NCBI GenBank assembly: GCA_013375375.1
Contig: JABXJX010000007.1
Location: 1 to 46,735, forward strand
DNA: 46,735 nucleotides
Origin: Desulfobacterales bacterium
Lineage (GTDB): Bacteria; Desulfobacterota; Desulfobacteria; Desulfobacterales; C00003060
Direction of reading: 5' to 3'
Under the pieces are notes generated by a model. That model saw only the letters and a list, made by a program, of their open reading frames with translations, did no database searches and was not told the origin of the DNA. Each line of letters starts with the position of its first letter. The first letter of the stretch is position 1. A program made the position numbers and the translations under genes. This document shows positions 25,947 to 36,408 of this stretch, one piece after another.

Positions 25947-27129
25947 AATTTCCTCCAAATTTGATTATAACCTTGTCTCTTTCTATCTTCGCACCCGAAG
26001 GTTCTCTGGTGGCTATGTTGCGTGGGAGCAACACGTAGCGCTTAAACCCACCGATGCGAACGATTAACTCCTCGTTCCGTTTACTCAGCTCCACCTCCTT
26101 TTTCGTGAGGAAGGGGATTTTTATATCCAGAAAGTAATCTTCCCGGTCCTTTCTGAATGTATAAGGGGTGTCTGCATAGAGGATTTGCTCCGGATTGAGT
26201 TTGCCGTAGATCTCTTTGGCGAGTTTCGACAGTTCCGCCATACCCACGACCTGATCACTTAGCATGGGGACCTTGAGGATCGGAATGGGACTGAATAGTT
26301 GCTCGGTCTCCTTAATGTAGCGCTCTTGGGTTTCTTTCCATCGGGCAAAATAGTCATCTTCAACCGCCTCTGGTAGCATGCGATTAATGACGACCGCATC
26401 CACACACATCTTGTAGAGGCAAAAATACATGTAGGCCCGCTGTGTTTCTTTCAAGATGATCTTTTCAGGATTCGTGATCAAACGCACAGTGGTGATATTG
26501 GGATCGGACAGGATTCCGTCGATTCCTTCCAGTCGATCAAAGAGTCTCTGGATCGTGGAAAAATACTCGTCTTCCGGGAGGGGGACCTCGTAAAGCTTCT
26601 TGGCGATGGGCCGGGCTATCTTGACGATCCTTCGCTCAACATCAAAGAGTTTTTTCATGTACCATTCCAGGCTCGTGGGGATGCTGATAAACCGGATCGA
26701 CTCTCCAGTGGGCGCACAGTCAAGAAGGATCGCGTCATAGCGCTTCTTGGTCACGTAGCGGTTGATATACAAGAGCGAACACACCTCCTCCATGCCGGGG
26801 AGTATGGCAAGCTCCTCTGCCAGGACCTCATCAATGCCGGAGATGTTCAATAGGCTGCTAATGTACTTGTGGACTTCCCCCCAGTTTTTTGCGATCTCTT
26901 CCTGTACATCCACCTCCTGGATGGAGAGGTTTTTAGCCACCCGGATGGGCTTCCCCTTGTTCTTGTCCATGAGGGCCTTGTCAAGGTCAAAAGAATCGAC
27001 CAGGCTATGGGCTGTATCAAGGGACATGATGAGGGTCTTGAGGCCTTTTTGGGCACAGGCCACCCCGCTTGCCGCCGCAATGGTGGTCTTGCCGACACCA
27101 CCCTTTCCTGCAAAAAGGACAATTCTCAT
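25936..27129 (-). CDS. ArsA/Get3-family ATPase with C-terminal HSP20-like domain
   Basis: 'MRIVLFAGKGGVGKTTIAAASGVACAQKG...LIMSLDTAHSLVDSFD...AILLDCAPTGESIRF'; C-terminal 'DYFLDIKIPFLTKKEVELSKRNEELIVRIGGFKRYVLLP'. Confidence 0.93.
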   Translation of the reverse strand: MRIVLFAGKGGVGKTTIAAASGVACAQKGLKTLIMSLDTAHSLVDSFDLDKALMDKNKGKPIRVAKNLSIQEVDVQEEIAKNWGEVHKYISSLLNISGIDEVLAEELAILPGMEEVCSLLYINRYVTKKRYDAILLDCAPTGESIRFISIPTSLEWYMKKLFDVERRIVKIARPIAKKLYEVPLPEDEYFSTIQRLFDRLEGIDGILSDPNITTVRLITNPEKIILKETQRAYMYFCLYKMCVDAVVINRMLPEAVEDDYFARWKETQERYIKETEQLFSPIPILKVPMLSDQVVGMAELSKLAKEIYGKLNPEQILYADTPYTFRKDREDYFLDIKIPFLTKKEVELSKRNEELIVRIGGFKRYVLLPRNIATREPSGAKIERDKVIIKFGGNYGR

Positions 27130-27498
27130 GGATAATCCTTATTCGACCCCTCAGCCTACTTGTCTGTAAATTCTACATCATTCTCTTCACACCAGTCTAT
27201 AGCAATTTGCTTTATTGGAAAAGATAGGAAAAGATAGGGGAGGTTGGTAGGTTTTAAAGGTTATTAATCCCTGTCTCTTTTATCATAAGCCCTTTCGATC
27301 GCCTTCCGTCCAGAGCGAAAGTTAATGTAACCTGCAATTCCTACCAGCGCCTCCTATTATACTACGAAGGTTCGGCCACACTATGTGACGTATTGTTGGT
27401 CTTCTGCGATTTTGTATTGCTGTTCTAGTTGCTTTCCATCCCAGGTTTTGTAGCCGTATCCCCGATAGATGGGGTCAAACCTTGATTTGTGATCAAGC

Positions 27499-27604
27499 CC
27501 AAACCTTCGGTATGTTAATCACTGATCAAGGTTTGACCCCATTTTCTTGTTCCAAACCTTCGGTATGTTAATCACTGATCAAGGTTTGACCCCATTTTCT
27601 TGTT
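27499..27604. repeat. Perfect 2 x 53-bp tandem repeat
   Basis: ccaaaccttcggtatgttaatcactgatcaaggtttgaccccattttcttgtt at 27499-27551 and 27552-27604; a flanking inverted arm 'ggggtcaaaccttgat' at 27471. Confidence 0.92.
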
Positions 27605-27868
27605 TGTGAATGCGTGAACCCTCTTAGAATACTTGATTTGGGGGGATGTCACAATTTGTGATATCCTCATAATCTCATCGCGGATCAACTCAAACATGAA
27701 ATCTTTGGGGAATCGTTTGATATTTCGACGGACAGCTTGGTTTAACACCCTGGTTTCAACACCGTAAAGATGCGCCAGGTCCCTATCCAGCAAAACCTTA
27801 TGTCCACGAATTAATAAAATCGCCTGTTCGATTCGTTCAACAGGAACAGTTGATTTCCGTTTTCCCAT
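27572..27868 (-). pseudogene. ORF6N-domain protein, probably C-terminally truncated by the repeat
   Basis: '[55 protein letters not shown]' is the ORF6N domain; after 'HAFT' the frame enters the tandem repeat ([10 protein letters not shown]). Confidence 0.75.
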
Positions 27869-27887
27869 AATCCCCTCTTTCATTTTT

Positions 27888-27908
27888 GAAATCACAATTT
27901 GTGATTTC
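27888..27908. promoter_or_regulatory. 21-bp palindrome GAAATCACAATTTGTGATTTC upstream of ORF6N gene (candidate operator)
   Basis: 10-bp perfect arms with 1-nt centre; the inner 13-mer TCACAATTTGTGA recurs at 27649-27661. Confidence 0.45.
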
Positions 27909-27976
27909 AAAGTACAAGTACGTATCGTTATTTTTCTTCAATCCTGTCTAAAACATTTTCTCCGGCCGCCCCAACG

Positions 27977-28015
27977 CAAAAAACCCCGTTCTCATTTTGA
28001 GAAACGGGGTTTTTG
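27977..28015. terminator. Rho-independent bidirectional-type terminator
   Basis: aaaaaaCCCCGTTCTCattttGAGAAACGGGGttttt: strong GC stem flanked by A- and T-runs. Confidence 0.85.
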
Positions 28016-28352
28016 GGGTTAATGGATCATGGCGGAATATTGGAGCCCTATCAGTGGAGCCGTGGCTTTGTCAAGGACTACTGTGTGTAATTATTTACTT
28101 ATTTGGGGAGTGACTCTTGCTGATGACTAACTGTAACAAAAGGTAACGATTCTGATAAAAATGGCCGATAAAAAGTGTATAGATATTACACAGTCAAAAA
28201 AGAATTCATCAAATCCTGTAGATCCTGTCTAACTCAGCCATATGAAGTAAAAAAACATGGCGTCCAGCATGTTATGGTTTGACCATATCGCAATTTATTG
28301 TTAAAATTGTTTTTATTTACGAACCACTTATGTTTGACATGAGCGAGATCCA

Positions 28353-29357
28353 GTGAAACCGTCAAGAATCATATCCTTTGTGGTCCTTATCCTTTTCCTT
28401 GCGGCCGCGTGCGCGGGGTTCTCCTTTTATCGATACGCCACAATACCGGCCAGCGCCTCTGAGACGGGCGTCGTGGTCTGGATAAAACCGGGTCAGAGTT
28501 TCTCTGAAACAATTGCCCAACTTGAAGAAGCCGGTTTAGTGCGGCACCCGAAAAAGTTTCGATGGCTTGCCTGTCTCATGCGGGATGAGAGGCACATACG
28601 GGCCGGAGAATATTTGATTCGGGCATCTATGCCGCCTTTGGCAATCCTGAATACTTTAGTCAGTGGCGAAACACTACTTCATAAAGTAGTCGTCCCCGAG
28701 GGTGCCACGGTCCTTAAGATAGGGAAGATCATTGAAAAAGCCGGGCTCGTGTCTGGAGATGCCTTTTTGCGGGCCGCCGGCGATCCCGTCCTCATAAAAA
28801 CCCTTGGCCTGGAAAGTCACAGCCTTGAAGGATATCTCTTCCCTGAAACGTATCACTTCCCAAGGGGTGTGACGGCTGAAGATGTGATAAAGAAGATGGT
28901 CGCCAATTTTCGTTCGGTCTTCACAGCGGAATCGGCCAGACAGGCCGACGCCATGGGTTTTACCACGCATCAGGTAGTAACGCTTGCCTCTATTGTTGAA
29001 AAGGAGACGGCAAGGCCCGAAGAACGGCCTCTTATAGCGGCCGTGTTTTTGAATCGGCTGAAACATCACATGCGCCTTGAGAGCGACCCTACGGTCATCT
29101 ACGGCATCAAGGACTTTAACGGGAACCTGACTCGCAAGGATCTCAAGACCATGACTCCGTATAATACTTACAAGATCAAGGGCCTGCCTCCGGGCCCCAT
29201 TGCAAATCCCGGACGAGCCTCCATTGAGGCCGTCCTTTATCCGTCCAAAGAACCCTACCTGTACTTTGTGTCAAAGAATGACGGCTCTCACCACTTTTCC
29301 CCCACCCTGCGCGAGCACAACCGGATGGTGCAACGATATCAGCTCCACCGACCGTAG
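28353..29357 (+). CDS. mltG: Endolytic transglycosylase MltG
   Basis: 'LEGYLFPETYHFPRGVTAEDVIKKMV', 'LASIVEKETARPEERPLIAAVFLNRL', 'MRLESDPTVIYGI', 'YNTYKIKGLPPGPIANPGRASIEAVLYP'. Confidence 0.96.
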   Translation: MKPSRIISFVVLILFLAAACAGFSFYRYATIPASASETGVVVWIKPGQSFSETIAQLEEAGLVRHPKKFRWLACLMRDERHIRAGEYLIRASMPPLAILNTLVSGETLLHKVVVPEGATVLKIGKIIEKAGLVSGDAFLRAAGDPVLIKTLGLESHSLEGYLFPETYHFPRGVTAEDVIKKMVANFRSVFTAESARQADAMGFTTHQVVTLASIVEKETARPEERPLIAAVFLNRLKHHMRLESDPTVIYGIKDFNGNLTRKDLKTMTPYNTYKIKGLPPGPIANPGRASIEAVLYPSKEPYLYFVSKNDGSHHFSPTLREHNRMVQRYQLHRP

Positions 29358-29530
29358 CTTTTGTTCGGCTTTTTTATGTTTACACTTCATATAGTGCCCC
29401 TGCAGATGTGTCGCTACTATATATTGGTGGCGCATAGCACCCCACAAAAAACCACAGGGCGTCGCCCGCCTTTTCGATTTTAACCTCCACTAATTATTTA
29501 AAAAATAATAACCTCATTTATATTTTTTTC

Positions 29531-29559
29531 TTGACATTACAGCGTCGAGTCGGTATTAA
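29531..29559 (+). promoter_or_regulatory. Sigma-70-like promoter of the dcw cluster
   Basis: TTGACA (29531-29536), 17-bp spacer, TATTAA (29554-29559). Confidence 0.75.
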
Positions 29560-29566
29560 ATTAAAT

Positions 29567-29585
29567 AGTGGCGCAAAGTGGATGT
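29567..29585 (+). promoter_or_regulatory. Candidate MraZ-binding site (two GTGG boxes with 10-bp period)
   Basis: aGTGGcgcaaaGTGGatg: GTGG at 29568 and 29578, just upstream of mraZ, as known for MraZ autoregulation. Confidence 0.6.
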
Positions 29586-29611
29586 AGTTAGAACCTGTTG
29601 AGGTTAAAATT

Positions 29612-30061
29612 ATGTTTCGGGGCAGCTCATTTCATAACATGGATTCTAAGGGTCGATTGATTATCCCGACCCGTTTTCGGGATGTATTGAAGCAGAGCAG
29701 CGTGGACGGGCTTATGATCTCTAAGATGGATGCCGCCCTCTTCTGCTATACCTTCGAAGAATGGCGAAAGATTGAAGATCGTATCCTCAGCCTTGCCGTG
29801 AAGAGTGAAAATATGCGTCGTTTCCGGCGTATTTTTGTAGGCGGCGCCCATGAATGTCTCCTTGACAAACAGTCACGCATTTTGATCCCGCCGAGCCTTC
29901 GGCAGTATGCGGGTCTGAACAAAGGAATCGTTCTTGTAGGGGTGCTCGATCATTTTGAGATATGGGCCAAGGAAAACTGGACCCGGGAAGACGAGAACCT
30001 GCACAATGATGTTATTAAAAACGAAAAGTTAAGGAACGAGATTGCTGAACTGGGGCTATAA
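29612..30061 (+). CDS. mraZ: Transcriptional regulator MraZ
   Basis: 'MFRGSSFHNMDSKGRLIIPTRFRDVL...CLLDKQSRILIPPSLRQYAGL', with dcw synteny. Confidence 0.96.
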   Translation: MFRGSSFHNMDSKGRLIIPTRFRDVLKQSSVDGLMISKMDAALFCYTFEEWRKIEDRILSLAVKSENMRRFRRIFVGGAHECLLDKQSRILIPPSLRQYAGLNKGIVLVGVLDHFEIWAKENWTREDENLHNDVIKNEKLRNEIAELGL

Positions 30062-30173
30062 CTTCGTTAATCTTAAGATTGCGGGTCATTAACGAAGCTT
30101 GGGAACTAACAGGACCAGGGCTTATTATTATGATGAAAATCTTTTGAATTAACGGGATAAAGGTGAATTGGCC

Positions 30174-31115
30174 ATGCAATACCGCCATGTCCCGGTCATG
30201 GTCAAAGAAGTCATTGAATATCTAAACTGCTTACCCGGCAAGACATATGTGGATGGTACCTTGGGGGGAGGTGGCCATGCCAAGGCTATTTTGGAGGCTA
30301 TTGGTTCAGACGGTTCTCTTATCGGCATCGACAAAGATCCGGATGCGATTGCCCACGCCGGGAAATCCCTCCATTCGTTTAAACCGAACGTTCAAATCTT
30401 TCACGATAACTTTACCAATCTCCCGGAAATTCTTTCCAGGTTACACATCACCGGGGTTGACGGGATTTTGCTGGACCTGGGGCTTTCACTCTACCAACTG
30501 GAAGGAAGCGGTCGGGGTTTCAGCTTCATGCGTGATGAGCCGCTGGATATGCGTATGAATCCTGAGCAGGGGCAAACAGCCGAAGAGCTTGTAAACAGGC
30601 TATCGAAAAAGAGGCTTGCGGAGCTGATATCCCGGTATGGGGAGGAGCCGAGGGCCGCTCGTATTGCAAAATCTATTGTGGATAGCCGTCATCAACAGGC
30701 GATTCAATCAAGCTTACAATTTGCCGAAATCGTCAAGAAGGCGATTCCGGCTAAATATCGCCGGGGGCGAATCCATCCGGCCACACGGACATTTCAAGCT
30801 ATAAGGATTGCGGTGAACCAGGAACTTGAGGCCCTGGAAAAATTCTTTGACGATGCAATCAATCTCCTGAATCCAAGAGGTCGGTTTTGCGTCCTGTCGT
30901 TCCATTCACTGGAAGACCGTATCGTCAAGGAGCGTTTCAAAGTCCTCGCCCGGGGGTGTACCTGCCCGCCGCGTTTTCCGCAATGTGTGTGCGGAAAAGT
31001 CCCCCAGGTCTCTATCTTGACCAAGAAGCCGGTACGGCCCGGTCAAGCAGAGGTACAGGCAAATCCCATGGCTCGAAGCGCAAAGCTCAGGGCGGCGGAA
31101 CGGCTTGGGGATTGA
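30174..31115 (+). CDS. rsmH: 16S rRNA (cytosine(1402)-N(4))-methyltransferase RsmH
   Basis: 'HVPVMVKEVIEYLNCLPGKTYVDGTLGGGGHAKAIL', 'GILLDLGLSLYQL', 'RGFSFMRDEPLDMRMN'. Start taken at the second Met. Confidence 0.96.
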   Translation: MQYRHVPVMVKEVIEYLNCLPGKTYVDGTLGGGGHAKAILEAIGSDGSLIGIDKDPDAIAHAGKSLHSFKPNVQIFHDNFTNLPEILSRLHITGVDGILLDLGLSLYQLEGSGRGFSFMRDEPLDMRMNPEQGQTAEELVNRLSKKRLAELISRYGEEPRAARIAKSIVDSRHQQAIQSSLQFAEIVKKAIPAKYRRGRIHPATRTFQAIRIAVNQELEALEKFFDDAINLLNPRGRFCVLSFHSLEDRIVKERFKVLARGCTCPPRFPQCVCGKVPQVSILTKKPVRPGQAEVQANPMARSAKLRAAERLGD

Positions 31116-31195
31116 TGATTGATGATTGACGATTGAATTGAATATTGAGTCTTTCAATTGACAATCGACAATCGACAATCGACAATCGACAATAG
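31110..31195. repeat. Heptameric repeat cluster 1 (GATTGAT)n ... (ACAATCG)n forming a hairpin
   Basis: gattgatgattgatgattgac ... caattgacaatcgacaatcgacaatcgacaatcgacaatag. Confidence 0.9.
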
Positions 31196-31247
31196 TCATT
31201 AGTCACTGGTCAAAGCATTTCGTAACGGCTGCTTAGAGAGGGGCGCT

Positions 31248-31526
31248 GTGAAAAGAAAGGGGCGACATCACATGATGGCCGTATGGGTCGTACTCATGGT
31301 GGTCTTTATAGCAGAACTCCTGGTCTATACCTGGTGCAGGGTGCAGTACGTGCGAACCGGGTATGAGATTGCCCAGACTACTATAGAGCACCAGCGCTTG
31401 ATGGAACTTCACAGGAAGCTGAAGGTAGAGGATGCCCGTTTGAAATCCCCTGAACGTATCGCCCGCATAGCCCGGCAACGAGGGCTGGTGATGCCTGATT
31501 CAAAACAGGTGGTAGTGATTCCATGA
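31248..31526 (+). CDS. ftsL: Cell division protein FtsL
   Basis: 92 aa, one TM segment, C-terminal 'RLKSPERIARIARQRGLVMP', located between rsmH and ftsI. Confidence 0.88.
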   Translation: MKRKGRHHMMAVWVVLMVVFIAELLVYTWCRVQYVRTGYEIAQTTIEHQRLMELHRKLKVEDARLKSPERIARIARQRGLVMPDSKQVVVIP

Positions 31527-33295
31527 TGACACGAAGCACAAAGAAATCGAATCCGTTAAAGTGGGTCCGGTTTCGGGTCATTCTGGTGGGGACTGTTTTT
31601 GGTCTTTGCTTTGCTTTTTTAGTGGGGCGGGCTTTTCAATTGCAGATCCTTGAAGGCGAGCAGCTTAAGACCAAGGCCGCGGTTCAATACAAGAGGGCCC
31701 TTAACAACAGGCCCGAACGGGGTACCATCTATGACCGAAACCACGCGGAGCTGGCGTCAAGCATCAAGGTAGCTTCAATCTGCGCCTATCCAGAGCAGAT
31801 TTCTTCTCCGAGACAGACCGCCTCGGCCCTTGCCCGTGCCTTAAACCTGGAGCGAGATTCCATCTTAGGGAAACTATCCTCCAGCAAGAACTTTGTCTGG
31901 ATCAAAAGGCACGCGGATCCCACAGAGGTCTCGGCGGTCAGAAAATTAGATGTGGACGGAATCGACTTTGTCACGGAGAGCCGCCGGTTTTATCCCCTGA
32001 AGAACCTGGCTTCACAGGTAATAGGGTTTTGCGGGATGGACGGGATGGGCCTGGAGGGCCTGGAATTCTATTATGACTCATTCTTGAATGGCCGCGAAAA
32101 CAGCCGGACGGTTCTGATAGATGCCCTTGGCCGGGGCTTTACGGCTAAAGGTCCCTTTCATGAAGGCAAACCAGTGTATAACCTGATTTTGACCATTGAA
32201 AAAAACATTCAGTATATTGCCGAGCAGGCCCTCTCTGAAGGCGTAAAAAAGTTTTGGGCCAAGTCGGGCACGGCGCTGGTTATAGTTCCCAGGACAGGAG
32301 AAATCCTGGCCATGGCCCACGTGCCGAGGTTTAACCCGAATGCCTTCAGCCAATACGAACCCTGGTTATGGCGAAATCGTGCGATCACGGACTCCTTTGA
32401 GCCTGGTTCTACCTTCAAGATACTCGTTGCCGCTTCAGCGCTGGAATCAGGAGCCTGCACACCTAATTCAGAGTTTTACTGCGAGAATGGCGCCTATCGA
32501 ATCGGCAGAAATGTGGTGCACGACATTCGTCCTTATGCCACGCTTTCGTTTCAGGATATCCTGAAATACTCCAGCAACATCGGCGCCGCCAAGATGGGAG
32601 AAAAGGTCGGATCGGCTTACCTCTACCACAAACTCAAGGAATTCGGTTTTGGAGACAGGTCCGGTATCGACTGTCCGGGCGAGACCCGTGGCAGCTTACT
32701 CCCTGTTGGACGCTGGTCTGAGATCGATGCCGGGGCAATCTGCTTTGGGCAGAGCGTTTCCGTGTCGGCCTTGCAGATCGCGGCAGCAGTCTCTGCCATA
32801 GCGAATGATGGATTCCTGATGAAGCCGTATTTGGTGCAGGAGATGACGGACGTGCAGGGCCGCGTAGTAAAACGTTTTAAGCCCACTGTTTTACGACAGG
32901 TCGTTTCATCTAAAAACGCCCGGCGCTTGACACGTATGATGGAAAGAATCGTGGAGAAAGGTGGTACCGGTGTCCGGGCAGCCTTGAAGAACTATAAAGT
33001 TGCCGGAAAGACCGGTACGGCCCAGAAGGCCGATCCTGCAGGAGGCGGGTATTCAGATGACAGATACATAACCTCCTTTGTAGGATTTGTACCTGCTGAA
33101 CGCCCGGAGATTCTGGTCCTGGTCGTTATTGATGAGCCTCAGAAGAGTCATTATGGCGGAGTGGTGGCCGCTCCAGTGTTTAAACGTATAGCCCGAGAGA
33201 CTCTTCGGCATTTGAAGGTTCCTCCCGAGGTGGCTGTTGCCCAAATCGCCACAATGCAGATGTCGTCGGAAGCCGTGAGGGGACATCTTTTTTGA
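31523..33295 (+). CDS. ftsI: Peptidoglycan transpeptidase FtsI (PBP3)
   Basis: 'RGTIYDRNHAELASS', 'SFEPGSTFKILVAASALE', 'SSNIGAAKMGEKVG', 'VAGKTGTAQKADP'. Confidence 0.96.
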   Translation: MMTRSTKKSNPLKWVRFRVILVGTVFGLCFAFLVGRAFQLQILEGEQLKTKAAVQYKRALNNRPERGTIYDRNHAELASSIKVASICAYPEQISSPRQTASALARALNLERDSILGKLSSSKNFVWIKRHADPTEVSAVRKLDVDGIDFVTESRRFYPLKNLASQVIGFCGMDGMGLEGLEFYYDSFLNGRENSRTVLIDALGRGFTAKGPFHEGKPVYNLILTIEKNIQYIAEQALSEGVKKFWAKSGTALVIVPRTGEILAMAHVPRFNPNAFSQYEPWLWRNRAITDSFEPGSTFKILVAASALESGACTPNSEFYCENGAYRIGRNVVHDIRPYATLSFQDILKYSSNIGAAKMGEKVGSAYLYHKLKEFGFGDRSGIDCPGETRGSLLPVGRWSEIDAGAICFGQSVSVSALQIAAAVSAIANDGFLMKPYLVQEMTDVQGRVVKRFKPTVLRQVVSSKNARRLTRMMERIVEKGGTGVRAALKNYKVAGKTGTAQKADPAGGGYSDDRYITSFVGFVPAERPEILVLVVIDEPQKSHYGGVVAAPVFKRIARETLRHLKVPPEVAVAQIATMQMSSEAVRGHLF

Positions 33296-34875
33296 GGACA
33301 CGGTATGTTGGAGGTGCCGGCGGAGGGGTGAAGCTAAGTCTACTTCTGGGGGGCGTGAAGGTTAAGCGTTTTGTCGGACTTGAGGATCAGATCATTGATT
33401 CGATCCACTATGATTCGCGTACTGTGACGACTGGAGGACTGTTTGTGGCGATCCATGGACAACACTGCGATGGAAACGACTACATTGAAGATGCGGTTGA
33501 AAAGGGAGCTGTCGCTGTTTTAACGGAAAAGGTGTGGTCCGGGCCGTCATCTGTCAGCGTGGTTCAGGTTGAAGATGCCCGGTTGGCACTGGCTGCTCTT
33601 TCATCGACGTTTTACAGGGATCCGTCCCGGGAGCTTTGTATAATCGGCATTACCGGTACAAACGGTAAAACAACAACGGCATATTTCTTGGAATCTATCT
33701 TGAATGCCGCCGGGCTTAAAGTCGGAGTTATCGGAACCATCAACTACAGATTCGGAGGGAAAAGCTTTACCAGTCCGGTGACGACACCGGAGTCCCTTGA
33801 TCTTATGCAGCTGCTTCGCAATATGTCCGACAGCGGTACAACGCACGTGGTCCTTGAGGTCTCTTCGCACGGCCTTGATCTCCAACGGGTGGCCTTCTGC
33901 GAGTTCGACGTTGGAGTTTTTACCAATCTGTCCAGGGATCACCTCGACTATCACCGGGACATGGAAAGCTATTGGCAGTGCAAAAGGGGGCTTTGCGTGG
34001 AGCGACTCGGGGTCGGATCAAAGCAGGGACGGGCCACCGCTGTTATCAACTGGGATGATCCCAAGGGAAAGGATTTATCCAATGAGGTTGCTGTTCCGTG
34101 CTTGCGAGTCGGGCTTTCAGACGAGTGCGAGATTCAGGCTCGCGATATCAAACTCGCCATAGACGGCACCTCGGGCAGGGTAAAGACCCCTGAGGGCGAT
34201 TTTGATTTTACATCTTCCCTGGTGGGAAACCACAATGTGTACAATATCCTGTCCGCCACGGGTGTGGCAATAGCACTCGGTATACCTGTAGAGAAGATTC
34301 AAAAAGGAGTCAACGATCTTCAGGGGATACCGGGCAGGCTTGAGCGCGTGGACAGTGAAAAGGACTTTTCGATCTTTGTCGACTACGCCCATACGCCGGA
34401 CGCCCTTGAGAACGTGTTGACTCTTCTGAGGGAAGTAACATCCAGCCGCGTGATCACCATATTCGGGTGCGGAGGAGATCGTGATCGAGACAAGCGTCCA
34501 ATGATGGGCGCTGTTGCGGGCAGGCTTAGTGATCTTGTTGTGTTGACTTCCGATAACCCGCGTACCGAGGCGCCAAAGGAGATACTGGCGGGTATTGTTG
34601 AGGGGACCGCTGTTGTGCAAAGTCACCGATATGAACCCCATGAATTGGCAAAGGGGTTTGAGACCAAGGGCTATGTTGTAGAGCCGGATCGGAGAAGGGC
34701 TATTGCATTGGGTCTTGGCGCTGCCAGGTCAGGTGACTCGGTGCTCATTGCCGGCAAGGGACATGAAACCCATCAGATCATAGGCGAGGCCAGCATACCA
34801 TTTGACGACAGGGCGGAGGCGAGAAAGGCACTGGGATTGATGATTGTCGATTGTCGATTGTTGATTGACGATTGA
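33292..34875 (+). CDS. murE: UDP-MurNAc-L-Ala-D-Glu ligase MurE
   Basis: '[21 protein letters not shown]', 'SSHGLDLQRV', 'VDYAHTPDALENVL', 'DNPRTEAPKEILAGI'. Confidence 0.95.
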   Translation: MRTRYVGGAGGGVKLSLLLGGVKVKRFVGLEDQIIDSIHYDSRTVTTGGLFVAIHGQHCDGNDYIEDAVEKGAVAVLTEKVWSGPSSVSVVQVEDARLALAALSSTFYRDPSRELCIIGITGTNGKTTTAYFLESILNAAGLKVGVIGTINYRFGGKSFTSPVTTPESLDLMQLLRNMSDSGTTHVVLEVSSHGLDLQRVAFCEFDVGVFTNLSRDHLDYHRDMESYWQCKRGLCVERLGVGSKQGRATAVINWDDPKGKDLSNEVAVPCLRVGLSDECEIQARDIKLAIDGTSGRVKTPEGDFDFTSSLVGNHNVYNILSATGVAIALGIPVEKIQKGVNDLQGIPGRLERVDSEKDFSIFVDYAHTPDALENVLTLLREVTSSRVITIFGCGGDRDRDKRPMMGAVAGRLSDLVVLTSDNPRTEAPKEILAGIVEGTAVVQSHRYEPHELAKGFETKGYVVEPDRRRAIALGLGAARSGDSVLIAGKGHETHQIIGEASIPFDDRAEARKALGLMIVDCRLLIDD

Positions 34876-35001
34876 TGATTGATGATTGTTGATTGTTGAT
34901 TGTTGATTGTTGATTGTTGATTGTCGATTGATGATTGACGGGCTGTTGGTTAATAACGAATAACAAATAACGAGCAACGAGCAACGAGCAACGAGCAACG
35001 A
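34835..35001. repeat. Heptameric repeat cluster 2: (GATTGTT/C)n then (CGAGCAA)n
   Basis: gattgttgattgttgattgttgattgttgattgtcgattg... and cgagcaacgagcaacgagcaacgagcaacgag. Confidence 0.93.
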
Positions 35002-36408
35002 GTGACTAGTAACTCAAAAACCTGGGGTGTTTCGGATGTCTTGCACGCCACAGGAGGTCGCCTGGTATGCGGAAGTGAGGAGACTCGATTTCAGGCTATT
35101 TCCACTGATTCCCGAACTGCCGAGCATGGCGATCTTTTCATAGCAATCGCGGGAGAGAAGTGCGACGGACACGACTTTTTGCAGGAGGCCTTTGACAGGG
35201 GTGCCCTGGGTGTGCTGGTGGCCGAGGACTATATTAGCAAGAGATCCCAGGCGCCCAAAGGCGAGAAACACTGGATAGCCGTGCCGGACACCCTAAAGGC
35301 GTTGGGCGACCTGGCTGCATTTGGTCGCCGACAGAGCAACGTTTCAGTGGTAGCCGTAACCGGAACAAACGGCAAGACCACGACAAAGGAGATGACAGCT
35401 TCGGTGCTCAGCCAAACCTTTAATGTATTGAAGACGTCGGGCAATTTCAACAACCTGATTGGATTGCCCCTTACACTCTTTGGTTTGAACGATAGCCATG
35501 AATGGGCTGTCCTTGAAGTTGCCATGAATCGTCCGGGTGAAATCCGCCGACTTACTGAAATCGCTAATCCTGACCTGGGTGTGATTACCAACGTAGAGGC
35601 CGGCCACCTGGAGGGTGTAAAAGACATAGACGGGGTTATGGAGGCCAAGGGCGAACTCCTTGAGGGGCTTGGGCAAGACGGCACGGCAGTATTAAATATT
35701 GATGACCAGAGGGTTTGCAGACTGGCGGAGCGGTTTAGCGGACGCGTGGTGAGCTTCGGTATTGAGAGTTCCGCCGAGGTATCCGGAACTCCGGTGTCTC
35801 AAACTCGCTCGGGCGTTTCCTTTGATCTTTCCTGGTATGACGAGTCAATCAGGGTGTCCCTAAAGATTCCCGGCAAGGCTGCCATCTACAACGCCTTGGC
35901 CGCAGCAGCCGTAGGATATCGAGCGGACTTGTCAATAGAGCAGGTAAAAAAAGGCCTGGAAAGCGCTGTTCCGCTCCCCGGGCGCATGGAGATCTCAACA
36001 CTCCCCGGCGGCATTCACCTGATTGATGATACATACAATGCCAATCCCGGCTCTGTGGCAGCGGCTATTGAGACGCTTTGCTCCTTAAAGGGTAGCGGCA
36101 GGGGTATCTTTGTCATAGGAGACATGCTGGAATTAGGACAACACGCCCAAGCCGCACACAAGCATATTGGAATATTGGCAGAGCGGGCAGGCCTGGCAGG
36201 TCTCTATGTTACAGGTGAGTTCGCGGGTGCAGTGACCGAAGGCGCCGTAGGAGCGGGCATGGACCATAGAAAGATCTCTATCGGCACCCGGGAAGAGATT
36301 GTGGAAGTCCTTAAGGAGCGCTTGGGACCCGGAGACTGGGTCCTAATAAAGGGGTCTCGGCTTACGGCCATGGATAAAGTGGTTCAGGGATTGATGATTG
36401 ATGATTGA
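35002..36408 (+). CDS. murF: UDP-MurNAc-tripeptide:D-Ala-D-Ala ligase MurF
   Basis: '[21 protein letters not shown]', '[12 protein letters not shown]', '[19 protein letters not shown]'. Confidence 0.95.
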   Translation: MTSNSKTWGVSDVLHATGGRLVCGSEETRFQAISTDSRTAEHGDLFIAIAGEKCDGHDFLQEAFDRGALGVLVAEDYISKRSQAPKGEKHWIAVPDTLKALGDLAAFGRRQSNVSVVAVTGTNGKTTTKEMTASVLSQTFNVLKTSGNFNNLIGLPLTLFGLNDSHEWAVLEVAMNRPGEIRRLTEIANPDLGVITNVEAGHLEGVKDIDGVMEAKGELLEGLGQDGTAVLNIDDQRVCRLAERFSGRVVSFGIESSAEVSGTPVSQTRSGVSFDLSWYDESIRVSLKIPGKAAIYNALAAAAVGYRADLSIEQVKKGLESAVPLPGRMEISTLPGGIHLIDDTYNANPGSVAAAIETLCSLKGSGRGIFVIGDMLELGQHAQAAHKHIGILAERAGLAGLYVTGEFAGAVTEGAVGAGMDHRKISIGTREEIVEVLKERLGPGDWVLIKGSRLTAMDKVVQGLMIDD

